NCBI RefSeq assembly: GCF_000620805.1
Contig: NZ_KK211187.1
Coordinates: forward strand, 2,791,389 to 2,855,388
Length of the DNA stretch: 64,000 nucleotides
Reading direction: 5' to 3'
Origin: Exiguobacterium undae DSM 14481
GTDB lineage: Bacteria; Bacillota; Bacilli; Exiguobacteriales; Exiguobacteriaceae
This document shows positions 33,373 to 42,163 of this stretch, piece by piece (positions within the stretch are counted from its first letter, which is position 1; every line of letters begins with the position of its first letter). The notes under the pieces were generated by a model, which was not told where the DNA came from, did not search any database, and saw nothing but the letters and a program-made list of their open reading frames with translations. Made by a program: the position numbers and the translations under genes.

Positions 33373-33696
33373 ATGAGTAACTACATTAAAAGTGAAGATA
33401 CGTTTAAAGAATTGATCGCAAGCGACACACCGGTCATCATCAAGTTCGAAGCAGACTGGTGCCCGGACTGCAAACGGATGGATTATTTCATGCCGGATGT
33501 CGAAGCACAATTCAAAGAATTGCCGATCTATACGATCGACAAAGACGAGTTCCCGGAAATCGCATCGGACAACGTCGTCATGGGGATTCCAAGCCTGCTC
33601 GTCTTCCAAAACAACGAGAAGCTTGGTCACTTACACAGTGCCAACGCCAAAACACCGGACGAAGTCACAGACTTCCTCAAGAAAAACTTCAACTAA
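33373..33696 (+). CDS. Thioredoxin-family protein (YdbP-like)
   Basis: A 107-residue thioredoxin fold with the redox motif WCPDCK (Cys30, Cys33) and the cis-Pro loop GIPSLLVF. The active site is WCPDC rather than the classical WCGPC, as in Bacillus YdbP-type proteins. It should act as a cytoplasmic dithiol-disulfide reductase; the partners are unknown. Monocistronic with a strong terminator. Confidence 0.9.
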   Translation: MSNYIKSEDTFKELIASDTPVIIKFEADWCPDCKRMDYFMPDVEAQFKELPIYTIDKDEFPEIASDNVVMGIPSLLVFQNNEKLGHLHSANAKTPDEVTDFLKKNFN

Positions 33697-33703
33697 ACAG
33701 ATG

Positions 33704-33740
33704 AAGACCCACTTTCCAAAATGGAAGTGGGTCTTTTTTT
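33704..33740. terminator. Intrinsic terminator between thioredoxin and Excalibur genes
   Basis: AGACCCACTTTCCA and TGGAAGTGGGTCT pair, followed by TTTTTTT on the plus strand. It also flanks the convergent Excalibur gene. Confidence 0.88.
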
Positions 33741-34038
33741 AGCGTTCACAGGCGATGCCGTCTTTGTCACGGTCACTTTTCGTATTAAGGTTATATGTCG
33801 CTGAGCTGACATATGCTTTGTATTTTGTGTCTTTGTAGATGGATTTTCCGTTTTTATCGTAACCGGTCCGGTTTTTAATTCCCTTTTTCTTCGCGACGCC
33901 ACCTTTATAGGTTTTCTGCATCTCCGTACAGTTTTTGAAGGCCTTCGCTTTCGTCGCGGCGTGGCTTTCTGCTGATGTCACACTGATCAACGAAAGACTC
34001 AGTACACCGGTCATGATGAGTTTTACTGCCTTGTTCAT
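33739..34038 (-). CDS. Secreted Excalibur calcium-binding domain protein
   Basis: A 99-residue exported protein: a signal peptide (about 1-28, ending SHAAT) and a basic middle that begins FKNCTEMQKTYKGGVAK, the Excalibur N-terminal pattern. The C-terminus has the calcium-loop motif D-R-D-K-D-G-I-A-C-E. Such domains occur on surface or secreted proteins and nucleases; here it stands alone. Role unknown. Confidence 0.88.
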   Translation of the reverse strand: MNKAVKLIMTGVLSLSLISVTSAESHAATKAKAFKNCTEMQKTYKGGVAKKKGIKNRTGYDKNGKSIYKDTKYKAYVSSATYNLNTKSDRDKDGIACER

Positions 34039-34214
34039 GTCAATTCCTCCTCAATTTTAAAATTCCAAATTTTAGTGATAATTTGATTATAGAGGATTTT
34101 TTTAGAATGTGTTTTGACTTTTTGATTTTTACAGGGATGATTTGTCAGAAAGTTTCTGTGAACCAAAAAAGATCCACCGCTTCGCGACAGACCTTTCTTG
34201 AACATCCGATTGAA

Positions 34215-34397
34215 TTATTGTGTTCCTGCTAAATACATGACGACAAACATCAAGATTAAAGGGGTTACCAAGAGGATCAAAAGCGTCAACCACAACCCTA
34301 ATGCAAAAGCACCCGAATCCCGTAATCGAATCGTCTTCCGGGACTTTACTTTTCGTTTCCCGCTTTTTTCCTCACGTTCACTGACTGGACTAAACAT
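34215..34397 (-). CDS. Small single-helix membrane protein
   Basis: A 60-residue protein: a basic N-terminal half rich in Lys and Arg, then one hydrophobic helix (about 30-58). The ATG at 34397 has AAAAGGAG seven bases upstream and overlaps the end of the TPR gene by eight bases, so the two are translationally coupled. No family recognised. It may be a membrane anchor or partner for the TPR protein. Confidence 0.6.
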   Translation of the reverse strand: MFSPVSEREEKSGKRKVKSRKTIRLRDSGAFALGLWLTLLILLVTPLILMFVVMYLAGTQ

Positions 34398-35334
34398 CGC
34401 TTCTCTCCTTTTGAATCGGATGAATGAAATCATCTGCCCGGCAAAGAATCGTCACCGACCAGTTCGGGTGAATCCGAAATCCTTGGACAGGACGTGCAGA
34501 ACCCAGGACGACTATTGGTGTCGCCTCAATCAGATCCAGCCGGGTAAAACGATCGCGGATTCTTCGAATCAACTGCCGCATATGATCGTACGTGATGTCT
34601 TGTCCACTCAGCTCGGACAAAGCACTCTGCAAGACCGGATACGTTTGAAATGTCGCTTGATTTAATAACACGATTGTCAAAAACATATGTTGATTCAGCA
34701 AATCACTTGGTCGCCCGGCAGTATGTAACGTTTTCCCGGCATCTGAACTTTTCAGCAATAGTTCCATTTTACCCGGTTGCGTCTCGTGAAACGTTTCTTC
34801 GTTGATAATCGTTTCATATCCTGCTGCGATTTTCCGGTAATAGATCCGGTCCAGTACGTACTCATCCTGAACGACCATCTCGGCCCGGTAACGGTCGATT
34901 CGTTCTTGATCGATGTCGCCCTCGATTTGAAGTTCTAAATCCTCAAGCTTCCGCAAGGCTTCCCGCGTAATCGCCACGCCACAATTAACGAGAAACGTAT
35001 TCGCTAAAATCAGTTGTGTGTCACTTAAGACGTCCGTCCGTGTACCATCAAGTGCTGTTTTCAAATGATAGGCGGCTTGTTCATATTCACGTTCGCGATA
35101 CAAGATATAACCCAATCGATAGTTCGCGATTGGATGATGTTTTTCGATTTTAATGGCTTCCAGTAACCACCGTTTTGCTTGGTAATAGTCCGGTGTATCC
35201 GATAACTTATAAAACTCTGCCTGACGAACAAGTAAGTCAAGATGTGCTTGACGCTTGATTGCCCGTTCCTCGTGAGTTTCATTCGGTAATTCCCGGCGGA
35301 TTCGTTGCGCTTCCAAATATCCTGACAGTTCCAT
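34390..35334 (-). CDS. TPR-repeat protein with possible C-terminal winged helix
   Basis: A 314-residue cytoplasmic protein. Helical repeats in the first half (about 30-150) include TPR-like segments such as ANYRLGYILYREREYEQAAYHL. The C-terminal ~90 residues have a helix-turn-strand layout (DHMRQLIRRIRDRF, later GFRIHPNWSV) that could be a winged-helix DNA-binding domain. I do not recognise the family. The start at 35334 is chosen for AAGGAG nine bases upstream. It is divergent from an M20-like peptidase, with a perfect palindrome between them. A regulator of that peptidase is possible but is inference. Confidence 0.6.
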   Translation of the reverse strand: MELSGYLEAQRIRRELPNETHEERAIKRQAHLDLLVRQAEFYKLSDTPDYYQAKRWLLEAIKIEKHHPIANYRLGYILYREREYEQAAYHLKTALDGTRTDVLSDTQLILANTFLVNCGVAITREALRKLEDLELQIEGDIDQERIDRYRAEMVVQDEYVLDRIYYRKIAAGYETIINEETFHETQPGKMELLLKSSDAGKTLHTAGRPSDLLNQHMFLTIVLLNQATFQTYPVLQSALSELSGQDITYDHMRQLIRRIRDRFTRLDLIEATPIVVLGSARPVQGFRIHPNWSVTILCRADDFIHPIQKERSDV

Positions 35335-35360
35335 TCCCTGTGACTCCTTCATTTTTGACG

Positions 35361-35377
35361 TGTGACAGCTTGTCACA
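35361..35377. promoter_or_regulatory. Palindromic operator candidate between divergent genes
   Basis: TGTGACA-GCT-TGTCACA is a perfect 7-3-7 inverted repeat in the 92-base gap between the TPR gene and the peptidase gene. It is well placed to control both. Confidence 0.6.
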
Positions 35378-35426
35378 GCTCCCTTGCTACACTGAAAACA
35401 ACTTATCTGACAAGGAGCTGTTTTTG

Positions 35427-36698
35427 ATGACAAACGCAACGATTCTCTTAGCACGACACGGTCTGAGCCAGGACGACCGGTTCAGCAAAACGCATGTGGC
35501 CCGTTTAACTCAATCCATTTTACAATATCCAACTAATGACTGGAGTGATCGCCGGCTGATCGAGTGGATCCAGCAGGTTCCTTTTCAGGATCTGCCCGGG
35601 CGAGAAGCGATGATCAATCCATTGACGGATGACTTGCCGTATCAATCCTTTGATCCGTACATCCGGGGAATCGTCCGTTGGCTGAACACTCTTGGTATCC
35701 TGACATTGTCTTGTTGTGACGGACATGCCCGCGGTCAAGCTTCGATCACCCTCCAGCAAGCCCCCTCTTTGGAACAATGGCAACTTCTTGAGCTTGCCTT
35801 GCCGCAACAGATGACGATGCAACTGATTCATCTGACGTTGAAGTTGAACTACCGCAGAAGCGGGTTCGCTTCCCTCTTGCTGTTCGCGGAACGTCTCTAC
35901 CGGTTGACCGCAGATCAACACTACTTCAAGACTTTACGACTGGAACGGTTTAAACATCGTTTGCTGACTTGGCTTGAGGTCCCCGGCGTCAGCAGACGGG
36001 AACGACTGGTCGCGATGCGCCTTCGCAATGAACTGAAATCCCAGACCGATTTCCTCTATACCGACAAGCGGGGCAACGTACTGGCGACCATTCCGTGTGG
36101 CGTCGGTCCGACTGTTCTGTTGTCCGCTCATATGGATACGGTCGAACTGATCGAGGAGGGTCGGGTCATTCTTGAGGACGGCACGACACTCCGCAGTTCC
36201 AGCGGCATCCTTGGAGCCGATGATCGTGCCGGGATCACAACCATTCTGGAAATGCTTGACCGCGTCCGGAACACGAACTTCTCCGGTACGCTGAAACTCG
36301 CCTTCACGGTACAAGAAGAGATCGGTTGCCGGGGTGCCGAGGGCATCGATCCCGCTTTTCTCAAGGATGTGGATGCCGCCATCGTCGTCGACCGCCGCGG
36401 AACACGGGATATTGTCACGGCCTGCCGAAATCAAATACCGTTCTGCACACAAGAGTTTGGTCAGCTGTTCGAGGAAGCCGGTCGTCTCGTCGGGATGCCG
36501 GACTGGCAGACGACGACCAATGGCGGATCAAGCGACACGAATGTATTTGCCGGCTTCGGAATTCCTTCCGTCAATCTGTCGGTCGGCTATAGACACGAAC
36601 ATACGGAGCACGAAACGGTTGACTACGCCGCGACGTTCGAGACTGTCGCTCTGATCGAATCGGTTCTCCACCATCAGCTCATTCCGGTTCGTTCTTAA
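35427..36698 (+). CDS. M20/M28-type metallopeptidase with extra N-terminal domain
   Basis: A 423-residue protein. Residues ~183-423 are a zinc aminopeptidase/carboxypeptidase domain of the peptidase T-like group, with metal and catalytic residues in SAHMDT (His235, Asp237), GADDRAG (Asp265), QEEIG (Glu297, Glu298) and VVDRRG (Asp322). It should hydrolyse small peptides or related amides in the cytoplasm. The first ~175 residues are unusual: they contain a segment around LSCCDGH (95-100) that is not part of M20 enzymes, and I do not recognise this domain. AAGGAG nine bases upstream sets the start at 35427. Confidence 0.82.
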   Translation: MTNATILLARHGLSQDDRFSKTHVARLTQSILQYPTNDWSDRRLIEWIQQVPFQDLPGREAMINPLTDDLPYQSFDPYIRGIVRWLNTLGILTLSCCDGHARGQASITLQQAPSLEQWQLLELALPQQMTMQLIHLTLKLNYRRSGFASLLLFAERLYRLTADQHYFKTLRLERFKHRLLTWLEVPGVSRRERLVAMRLRNELKSQTDFLYTDKRGNVLATIPCGVGPTVLLSAHMDTVELIEEGRVILEDGTTLRSSSGILGADDRAGITTILEMLDRVRNTNFSGTLKLAFTVQEEIGCRGAEGIDPAFLKDVDAAIVVDRRGTRDIVTACRNQIPFCTQEFGQLFEEAGRLVGMPDWQTTTNGGSSDTNVFAGFGIPSVNLSVGYRHEHTEHETVDYAATFETVALIESVLHHQLIPVRS

Positions 36699-36778
36699 AC
36701 TTCCTGCACCTCTTCGACACGAAAAGCGCGCCAAGGCGCGCTGTCCGAAGAAAACGATGAATTAGGAAAATCAGCTTG

Positions 36779-37252
36779 TCAGTATCGCAATCGCTTCGCC
36801 TCTAGTCTTTTGTATCGGACACTTACACCAATCGCCAGCAGGATGTAGGCAAACCCGGCAAACATCGCAAACTGTCCGTATAAGACGTCAAACCATGCAT
36901 TGAACCCAAACAGCGGGACCACAAACAAATAATAAAACGGATATTGAATAGCGGATATGATATCAAACCAAAATTCCCCTAACCAGTACCGCTCAAAGAA
37001 CGTGACTAAATAGACAATAATGCCGGCTAAGAACCCGAGACGCAGGTAATTGAAGACAAACAAGATTGTCTTTTCTTCGCGGACCAGTATCACAGAACCG
37101 ATTAAAAAGATCAGCCAACCGAAGGATGCTACGATTTGCAGCAGACCAATCGAACCATCCGGATAAAGACTCGCCGGCCAGGCATTGATACTGATAGTCG
37201 CGAGCAAAAGCACGACAAACAACGCGACATACTGTTTCGTCGAACGAACCAT
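36779..37252 (-). CDS. Five-helix membrane protein, unrecognised
   Basis: A 157-residue hydrophobic protein with about five membrane segments and several Trp, Tyr and Phe in the central loops. AGGAGG nine bases upstream sets the start at 37252; an in-frame ATG 57 bases earlier lacks one. No family recognised and no clear neighbours in function. Confidence 0.65.
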   Translation of the reverse strand: MVRSTKQYVALFVVLLLATISINAWPASLYPDGSIGLLQIVASFGWLIFLIGSVILVREEKTILFVFNYLRLGFLAGIIVYLVTFFERYWLGEFWFDIISAIQYPFYYLFVVPLFGFNAWFDVLYGQFAMFAGFAYILLAIGVSVRYKRLEAKRLRY

Positions 37253-37339
37253 AACTATGTTCCTCCTAAATTTGGTGACGTTCTTTACTCCTGTACTCTC
37301 TTCCGCCAACTGGATGTAAATCCCTTTTTTTCAGCCTAA

Positions 37340-37398
37340 CAAAAAACGTACGTTTCCTCCACCCTTCTTACAAAGGGCAGTGTGAAACGTACGTTTAA
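37340..37398 (-). terminator. Intrinsic terminator of the beta-glucan operon
   Basis: AAACGTACGTTTC and GAAACGTACGTTT, with an inner CCCTT/AAGGG, form a long stem followed by TTTTTTG on the minus strand. Confidence 0.82.
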
Positions 37399-37406
37399 CT
37401 ATTCTC

Positions 37407-39800
37407 TTACTTCACTTCTAATGTCACATCATCAATCGTCACGTCATGCGCGGCAAACGGAGAACCGGCTGCCTTGCCGAGCAAGAATTTCAATCCGGCT
37501 GTATCGTCTTGTCCGAGCGTAAAGTCAAACTGATACGTTTTTGCTTCCGTCCCGAGTTCGACGATCTGACTGAAGTAACGCGTATATGAGGCGTTTTCGA
37601 CGGTGACTTCGAGTGGTCGCGCCACCGTTGACGCTGCCTTAAACGTCAGCTGATACGTCTGTCCTTTGACGAGCTGTAAGTTGCCTTGCTCCAGCAGAAC
37701 GCTCCATGGTTCCTGTCCTTCTGATGCGATGGCGAGCTTCGCGGCGTCATTGACCGTTGAGACGACCGCTTGCGCGTCATAATGGACGTATGAACTCCAG
37801 AAATTCAGTCTGTCCGAGAACGAACCGTTTTTCAGCGGCGACCGGTCGACTTCGACCGGTGTGACATCGATCAACTCGACATCATCCACTGTCACTTCCC
37901 CTTTTGCTAATCCGAAGTTGAACTGGAGTTGACTGTTCAAATCCGTCGCTTGTGTCATCGTAAATGGAATTTCGACGGTCGTTGTTTGTTTGGTCAACGG
38001 CACGTCATGCGTCGGCAAGTAGGCTGTTGTTCCATCCGCATTTGTCGCCTTGACTTGAATCTGTTTGATTCGCTTGCTGTCCGCCTTGAAGCGAAGCACA
38101 TACTGATGGTTTTCCTGCAACTGGACACCACGTTGTGTCAGCGTCGCCGGTTGTCCTTTTTTCGTCTGTGCTTTTGTTTTGAATGTAAAGTCACGTGTCA
38201 CCGGGTCGACCAATCCGGTTCCTTTTGTCTGACCGGCATCAAACTGCCAGTACGTCAGGCGGTCCATCGCCCCTTGGTCAAACGTACCGTTGTAGATCTG
38301 ATTGCCGTCCGGTAAAGCTGGTTTGGTTGCCGTTTCATCGATTTCACCGCGTGGCACCTGTTCGACACGGACATTCCCGATTTTAACGCCGGCTTGCGCA
38401 AGACCCAGATTGAATTCGAGTCGTGCCGCGAGATCCGTTTCTGCTGCCATATCGAATGTGAACGTATGCCGTTTGACGGTTGGTGTCAAATCGATGACTT
38501 CTTCATTCGAATATTTGGTGTAGCCCCGTTCTGCCCCGCCGCCGACTTTGGCAACGATTGTCCGCGCCTGTTCACTGCTGGCGTCAAAGCTGACTTCATA
38601 GCGTCCGCCTTGAGCGAGGGAAATCTTTTGGATCAATTGGTGGGCATAGTTTTGCGCCCCCGGTTGATCGATCGTGACGCTGGCGAAGCGGGTTCCGTTC
38701 TGCTCCGTCACGTCGACCGATCCCTTGCCGCCGAAGTCCGGCAACGTCACATAGTTCCAGTACGTCGGGTCAAGGACTTGTGCCCCGTCAGTGATCGTCT
38801 TGATGGCTTTTTCATACGCTTGATCATAGACGAGATTGCCGTCTTCTAGAGGTTGTTTTGCCCCGTCCGGTAACGTCACGTCTTCATAGACCGGTTCAAC
38901 CGGTTCGCGGTAGTCGCGGTTCTTCAGATCATAGACCCGGACATAATCGACTTCCATCTCGGCCGGGAACTTCGTCGTCTCGTCGACTTCGCCGTCAAAC
39001 CAACCACCAACTGCGAGGTTCATCACGAGATAAAAGTTCTGGTCGAATGGTGCCGGATAACTGTAGTTGGTGGCCGTGTTTTTGCCTTTGCTGTACCAGT
39101 CGTTTTGTGTTTGATAGAGGTTGCCGTCGACATACCAACGGAGTTCGCCCGGCTCCCACTCGACGGCATACGTATGCCATTGGTCGATCCGTCCACCGTC
39201 CGGGAAGTGGTAGTCCTTGCCGGTGTATTTATTGTTCGGCCAGTTTTCACCGTAGTGGATTGTCCCGGCGATTTTATCCGGCTGACTGCCCCACGCTTCC
39301 ATGACATCGATCTCACCGGACGAAGCCCATGCCCCGTATTTGTCCTGTTCCGGCAGCATCCAGAACGCCGGCCATAACCCTTTTCCGGTCGGCAGTTTTG
39401 CTTTGATTTCATAACGTCCGTATGTCTTGCTGAACAAGCCTTTTGTTTTTAATTTGGCTGATGTATAGTCGTACGATCCAAGCGAGTCGGTCGTTTTTTC
39501 TTCTTTTGCCCGGATGACGAGTTTGCCGTCGCGGATAAAGGAATTGTCTTTTTTGGTCGTATAATATTGTTTTTCATTATTGCCCCACCCCGGTGAAATC
39601 GCATTCCCTTCAGCATCGACAATCCAGTTTCCCGTATCATAGGTCCACTTCGTCCGGTCGAGCTGTTGTTTCGTGAATTCATCGGACCAGACCATCTTCC
39701 ATTTCGCCTTGTCTTTTTTGTCTGCTTTCTCGGCATGACCGGTCCCGGCATAGGACAAGACAAGTCCAGTTCCGAGGGCAATTGCGAGCCATTTCTTCAT
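37407..39800 (-). CDS. Secreted GH16 beta-glucanase with carbohydrate-binding modules
   Basis: A 797-residue exported endo-glucanase. It has a signal peptide (about 1-23, ending GHA). A GH16 catalytic domain (about 32-315) carries the E163-I-D165-V-M-E168 catalytic motif, with Glu163 as nucleophile and Glu168 as acid/base. Three tandem CBM4/9-like beta-sandwich modules follow (about 335-500, 505-650, 655-797), each opening with an N-G/D-type strand such as NGTFDQ or NGSFSD. The motif form suggests beta-1,3- or beta-1,3/1,4-glucan (laminarin, lichenan) as substrate. It is the last gene of the locus. AAGGAGG fixes the start; 39 upstream in-frame residues are not used. Confidence 0.93.
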   Translation of the reverse strand: MKKWLAIALGTGLVLSYAGTGHAEKADKKDKAKWKMVWSDEFTKQQLDRTKWTYDTGNWIVDAEGNAISPGWGNNEKQYYTTKKDNSFIRDGKLVIRAKEEKTTDSLGSYDYTSAKLKTKGLFSKTYGRYEIKAKLPTGKGLWPAFWMLPEQDKYGAWASSGEIDVMEAWGSQPDKIAGTIHYGENWPNNKYTGKDYHFPDGGRIDQWHTYAVEWEPGELRWYVDGNLYQTQNDWYSKGKNTATNYSYPAPFDQNFYLVMNLAVGGWFDGEVDETTKFPAEMEVDYVRVYDLKNRDYREPVEPVYEDVTLPDGAKQPLEDGNLVYDQAYEKAIKTITDGAQVLDPTYWNYVTLPDFGGKGSVDVTEQNGTRFASVTIDQPGAQNYAHQLIQKISLAQGGRYEVSFDASSEQARTIVAKVGGGAERGYTKYSNEEVIDLTPTVKRHTFTFDMAAETDLAARLEFNLGLAQAGVKIGNVRVEQVPRGEIDETATKPALPDGNQIYNGTFDQGAMDRLTYWQFDAGQTKGTGLVDPVTRDFTFKTKAQTKKGQPATLTQRGVQLQENHQYVLRFKADSKRIKQIQVKATNADGTTAYLPTHDVPLTKQTTTVEIPFTMTQATDLNSQLQFNFGLAKGEVTVDDVELIDVTPVEVDRSPLKNGSFSDRLNFWSSYVHYDAQAVVSTVNDAAKLAIASEGQEPWSVLLEQGNLQLVKGQTYQLTFKAASTVARPLEVTVENASYTRYFSQIVELGTEAKTYQFDFTLGQDDTAGLKFLLGKAAGSPFAAHDVTIDDVTLEVK

Positions 39801-39823
39801 CTGTAATTCCTCCTTTGAATGAA

Positions 39824-39862
39824 CAACAGGCAAGGGCGATGAATTCGACCTTGCCTGTTCGA
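39824..39862 (-). terminator. Hairpin between GH1 and GH16 genes
   Basis: ACAGGCAAGG and CCTTGCCTGT pair on the minus strand with a short T-containing tail. It may attenuate GH16 expression relative to the upstream genes, or protect the mRNA end. Confidence 0.6.
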
Positions 39863-39867
39863 CGACG

Positions 39868-41214
39868 TTACGCTTCTTGCGGAAGTGCTGCCTTATGCGT
39901 CTGGATGACATTCGCATACCAATGCGCGCTGTCTTTCCAGATTCGTTCCTGTGTATCGAAATCGACGTAGATGATGCCGAATCGTTTGTCGTACCCGAAG
40001 CTCCACTCGAAGTTGTCGAGTAACGACCAGAGGTAATAACCGGCGATGTTCATGCCTTCCTCGTTCAGATCAGACACGGCTTGCAGATGCTGCGCGACGT
40101 AATCGATCCGGTTTTGATCGTGAATTTTCCCATCGACGAGCTGGTCGTCAAAGGCGGCACCGTTTTCTGTGATGTAGATCGGTAAATCCGTGTATTCGGC
40201 CCGCAACCGGCGGATCAGGTCTTTGAATTCACTTGGTGCGATATCCCAGCCCATGCCGGTTTTATCGTAATCCGAGTAGGCGTCTTTGTGTAAGAAGTCA
40301 CTCGCAGCGCTGAACTCAACCAAATTCCGGCTGTAGAAGTTGATTCCGAAGAAATCACACGGCGTTGAAATCGTCGCGAGGTCTCCCGCGTGGATGAAGT
40401 CGTACGTATGAACGTATTTCGAGAACAGGTTCATCATGTCGATTGGATATTGTCCTTTAAAGATCGGATCAAGGAACCAGCGATTCGCATAGCCATCGGC
40501 ATTGTTCATTGCAATCTGATCGTTGACGGAATCCGTCTTCGCGTACTTCGGTGCCAAGTTCAGCGTGATGCCGATCGGCGTCGTGGACTGGAATTCCCCT
40601 TTCAGCAGTTCCACGGCTTTACCGTGTGACAACAACATGTGGTGGACAGCCCGGACCGCTTCGTTCATGTCCGTATGTCCCGGTGCATGTTGACCGAGGT
40701 GATAGCTCAAGAAGCCGGCACACCATGGTTCGTTGTGCGTGATCCACGAGTCGACGATGCCGTCGAGCTCTTCGAAGCAGACGCGGGCGAAGTCGAGGAA
40801 CCAGTCAACCGAGTCGCGGTTGACCCAACCGCCTTCTTCATGCGCCCACATCGGGAGATCCCAGTGGTAGAGGGTAACGGCCGGTTTGATGCCTTCTTCC
40901 TGCAGACGTGTTGCCAGTGTCTTATAAAATGCCATCCCTTCCGGATTGAACTGCCCTTTGCTCGGGAAGATCCGTGGCCAGGCAATCGAGAAGCGGTACG
41001 TATCGACGCCCAGTTGTTTGATGTGTTGAATGTCTTCTTCAAACCGGTGGTAATGGTCGCAGGCGACATCGCCGTTGTGTTTTTCAAAAACTTTTCCGTC
41101 CGTATCGCAGAATGTATCCCAGATCGACGGCGTACGACCACCCTCGTCGTGTGCGCCTTCGATTTGGTACGAGGACGTCGCCGTCCCGAAGACGAAGTTC
41201 GGTGCAAATTTCAT
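39868..41214 (-). CDS. GH1 beta-glucosidase
   Basis: A 448-residue cytoplasmic GH1 enzyme with the acid/base Glu162 in THNEPW and the nucleophile Glu350 in ITENG; the N-terminal GTATSSYQIEGA signature is present. It should release glucose from imported beta-oligoglucosides produced by the secreted GH16. AAAGGAG nine bases upstream sets the start at 41214; the longer reading adds 13 unsupported residues. It lies 22 bases after the permease gene in the same operon. Confidence 0.95.
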   Translation of the reverse strand: MKFAPNFVFGTATSSYQIEGAHDEGGRTPSIWDTFCDTDGKVFEKHNGDVACDHYHRFEEDIQHIKQLGVDTYRFSIAWPRIFPSKGQFNPEGMAFYKTLATRLQEEGIKPAVTLYHWDLPMWAHEEGGWVNRDSVDWFLDFARVCFEELDGIVDSWITHNEPWCAGFLSYHLGQHAPGHTDMNEAVRAVHHMLLSHGKAVELLKGEFQSTTPIGITLNLAPKYAKTDSVNDQIAMNNADGYANRWFLDPIFKGQYPIDMMNLFSKYVHTYDFIHAGDLATISTPCDFFGINFYSRNLVEFSAASDFLHKDAYSDYDKTGMGWDIAPSEFKDLIRRLRAEYTDLPIYITENGAAFDDQLVDGKIHDQNRIDYVAQHLQAVSDLNEEGMNIAGYYLWSLLDNFEWSFGYDKRFGIIYVDFDTQERIWKDSAHWYANVIQTHKAALPQEA

Positions 41215-41236
41215 AGATGTAAGCTCCTTTACCAGT

Positions 41237-42160
41237 TTATTCTTTGACGGCACCAGCTGAGATGCTGCTGACGATGTATTTCGAGAGGAACAAGAAGGCG
41301 ATCATAATTGGTACGACGGAAATCGCGATTCCGAGATAGAGCGAACCGAGGTTTTCGGCAACTTGTGATCCTTTGAGGAAGCCCATCAAGACCGGTAACG
41401 TATACTTTTCCGGTGAGAACAGCAATACGAGCGGCATGATGTAGTTGTTCCATGAACCGATGAACGTAAAGATCGACATCGTCGCAATTGCCGGCATCAT
41501 CATCGGCAAGGCAATCGTGTGGAAGATGCGCATTTCGCTCGCGCCGTCCATCCGTGCTGCCTCAATCAAACTCGGGTGCATGACCGTCTGTAAGTACTGA
41601 CGGACAAAGAACACCGTGAACGGACTGGCAATCGCCGGCACGATCAACGGGATGAAGCTGTCGAGTAGACCCAAGTTCTTACTGAGTTCGTAGAACCCGA
41701 TCAATCCGAGTTGTCCCGGAATCATCATCATGACAAGCATGAAGACGAACAGGACGTTTTTTCCTTTGAACTGGTAGAAGGCAAATCCGAATGCTGTCAT
41801 CGCCGAGAAATATCCCGATAGGACGGTGACGAGGACGGCGATGATCAGACTGTTCTTGAAGCCGGACCAGATGTTGACGTAAGAGCTTAAAGCGGCATAG
41901 TTTTCAGCGAGCGAGTTCCCGGGAATCAATGAGAAACCGGATAACACTTCTTCGTTCGAGCGGGTCGCGTTGATGATCATCATCAAAAACGGAATGATAC
42001 AAGCGATCGTCAAGGCAATCAGTCCGACGTAGATCAGACTTTTCCCGAACCAGGCTTTTTTCTGCTTCGGGGGTGGTGTCAACTTCAGTGGACGTTCTGA
42101 ACGCTCCGGTTGTTCTTCCGTTTGTGGCACGATCCGACGTGCTTCTGCATTTCGTTCCAT
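41237..42160 (-). CDS. Sugar ABC transporter permease (MalG-type)
   Basis: A 307-residue permease with six membrane helices and the cytoplasmic EAA motif (EAARMDGASEMRIFHTIALPMM, here about residues 205-226), which docks an ATPase. The N-terminal ~40 residues are polar and Pro-rich. It pairs with the MalF-type permease encoded four bases upstream. No ATPase gene is in the locus, so a shared MsmX-type ATPase elsewhere is probably used. Confidence 0.92.
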   Translation of the reverse strand: MERNAEARRIVPQTEEQPERSERPLKLTPPPKQKKAWFGKSLIYVGLIALTIACIIPFLMMIINATRSNEEVLSGFSLIPGNSLAENYAALSSYVNIWSGFKNSLIIAVLVTVLSGYFSAMTAFGFAFYQFKGKNVLFVFMLVMMMIPGQLGLIGFYELSKNLGLLDSFIPLIVPAIASPFTVFFVRQYLQTVMHPSLIEAARMDGASEMRIFHTIALPMMMPAIATMSIFTFIGSWNNYIMPLVLLFSPEKYTLPVLMGFLKGSQVAENLGSLYLGIAISVVPIMIAFLFLSKYIVSSISAGAVKE

Positions 42161-42163
42161 CGG

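Noticed and set aside
38858-39304. Plus-strand frame antisense to the GH16 glucanase
   Set aside because: Composition (Arg, Ser, Pro) is that of an antisense shadow; no ribosome binding site.
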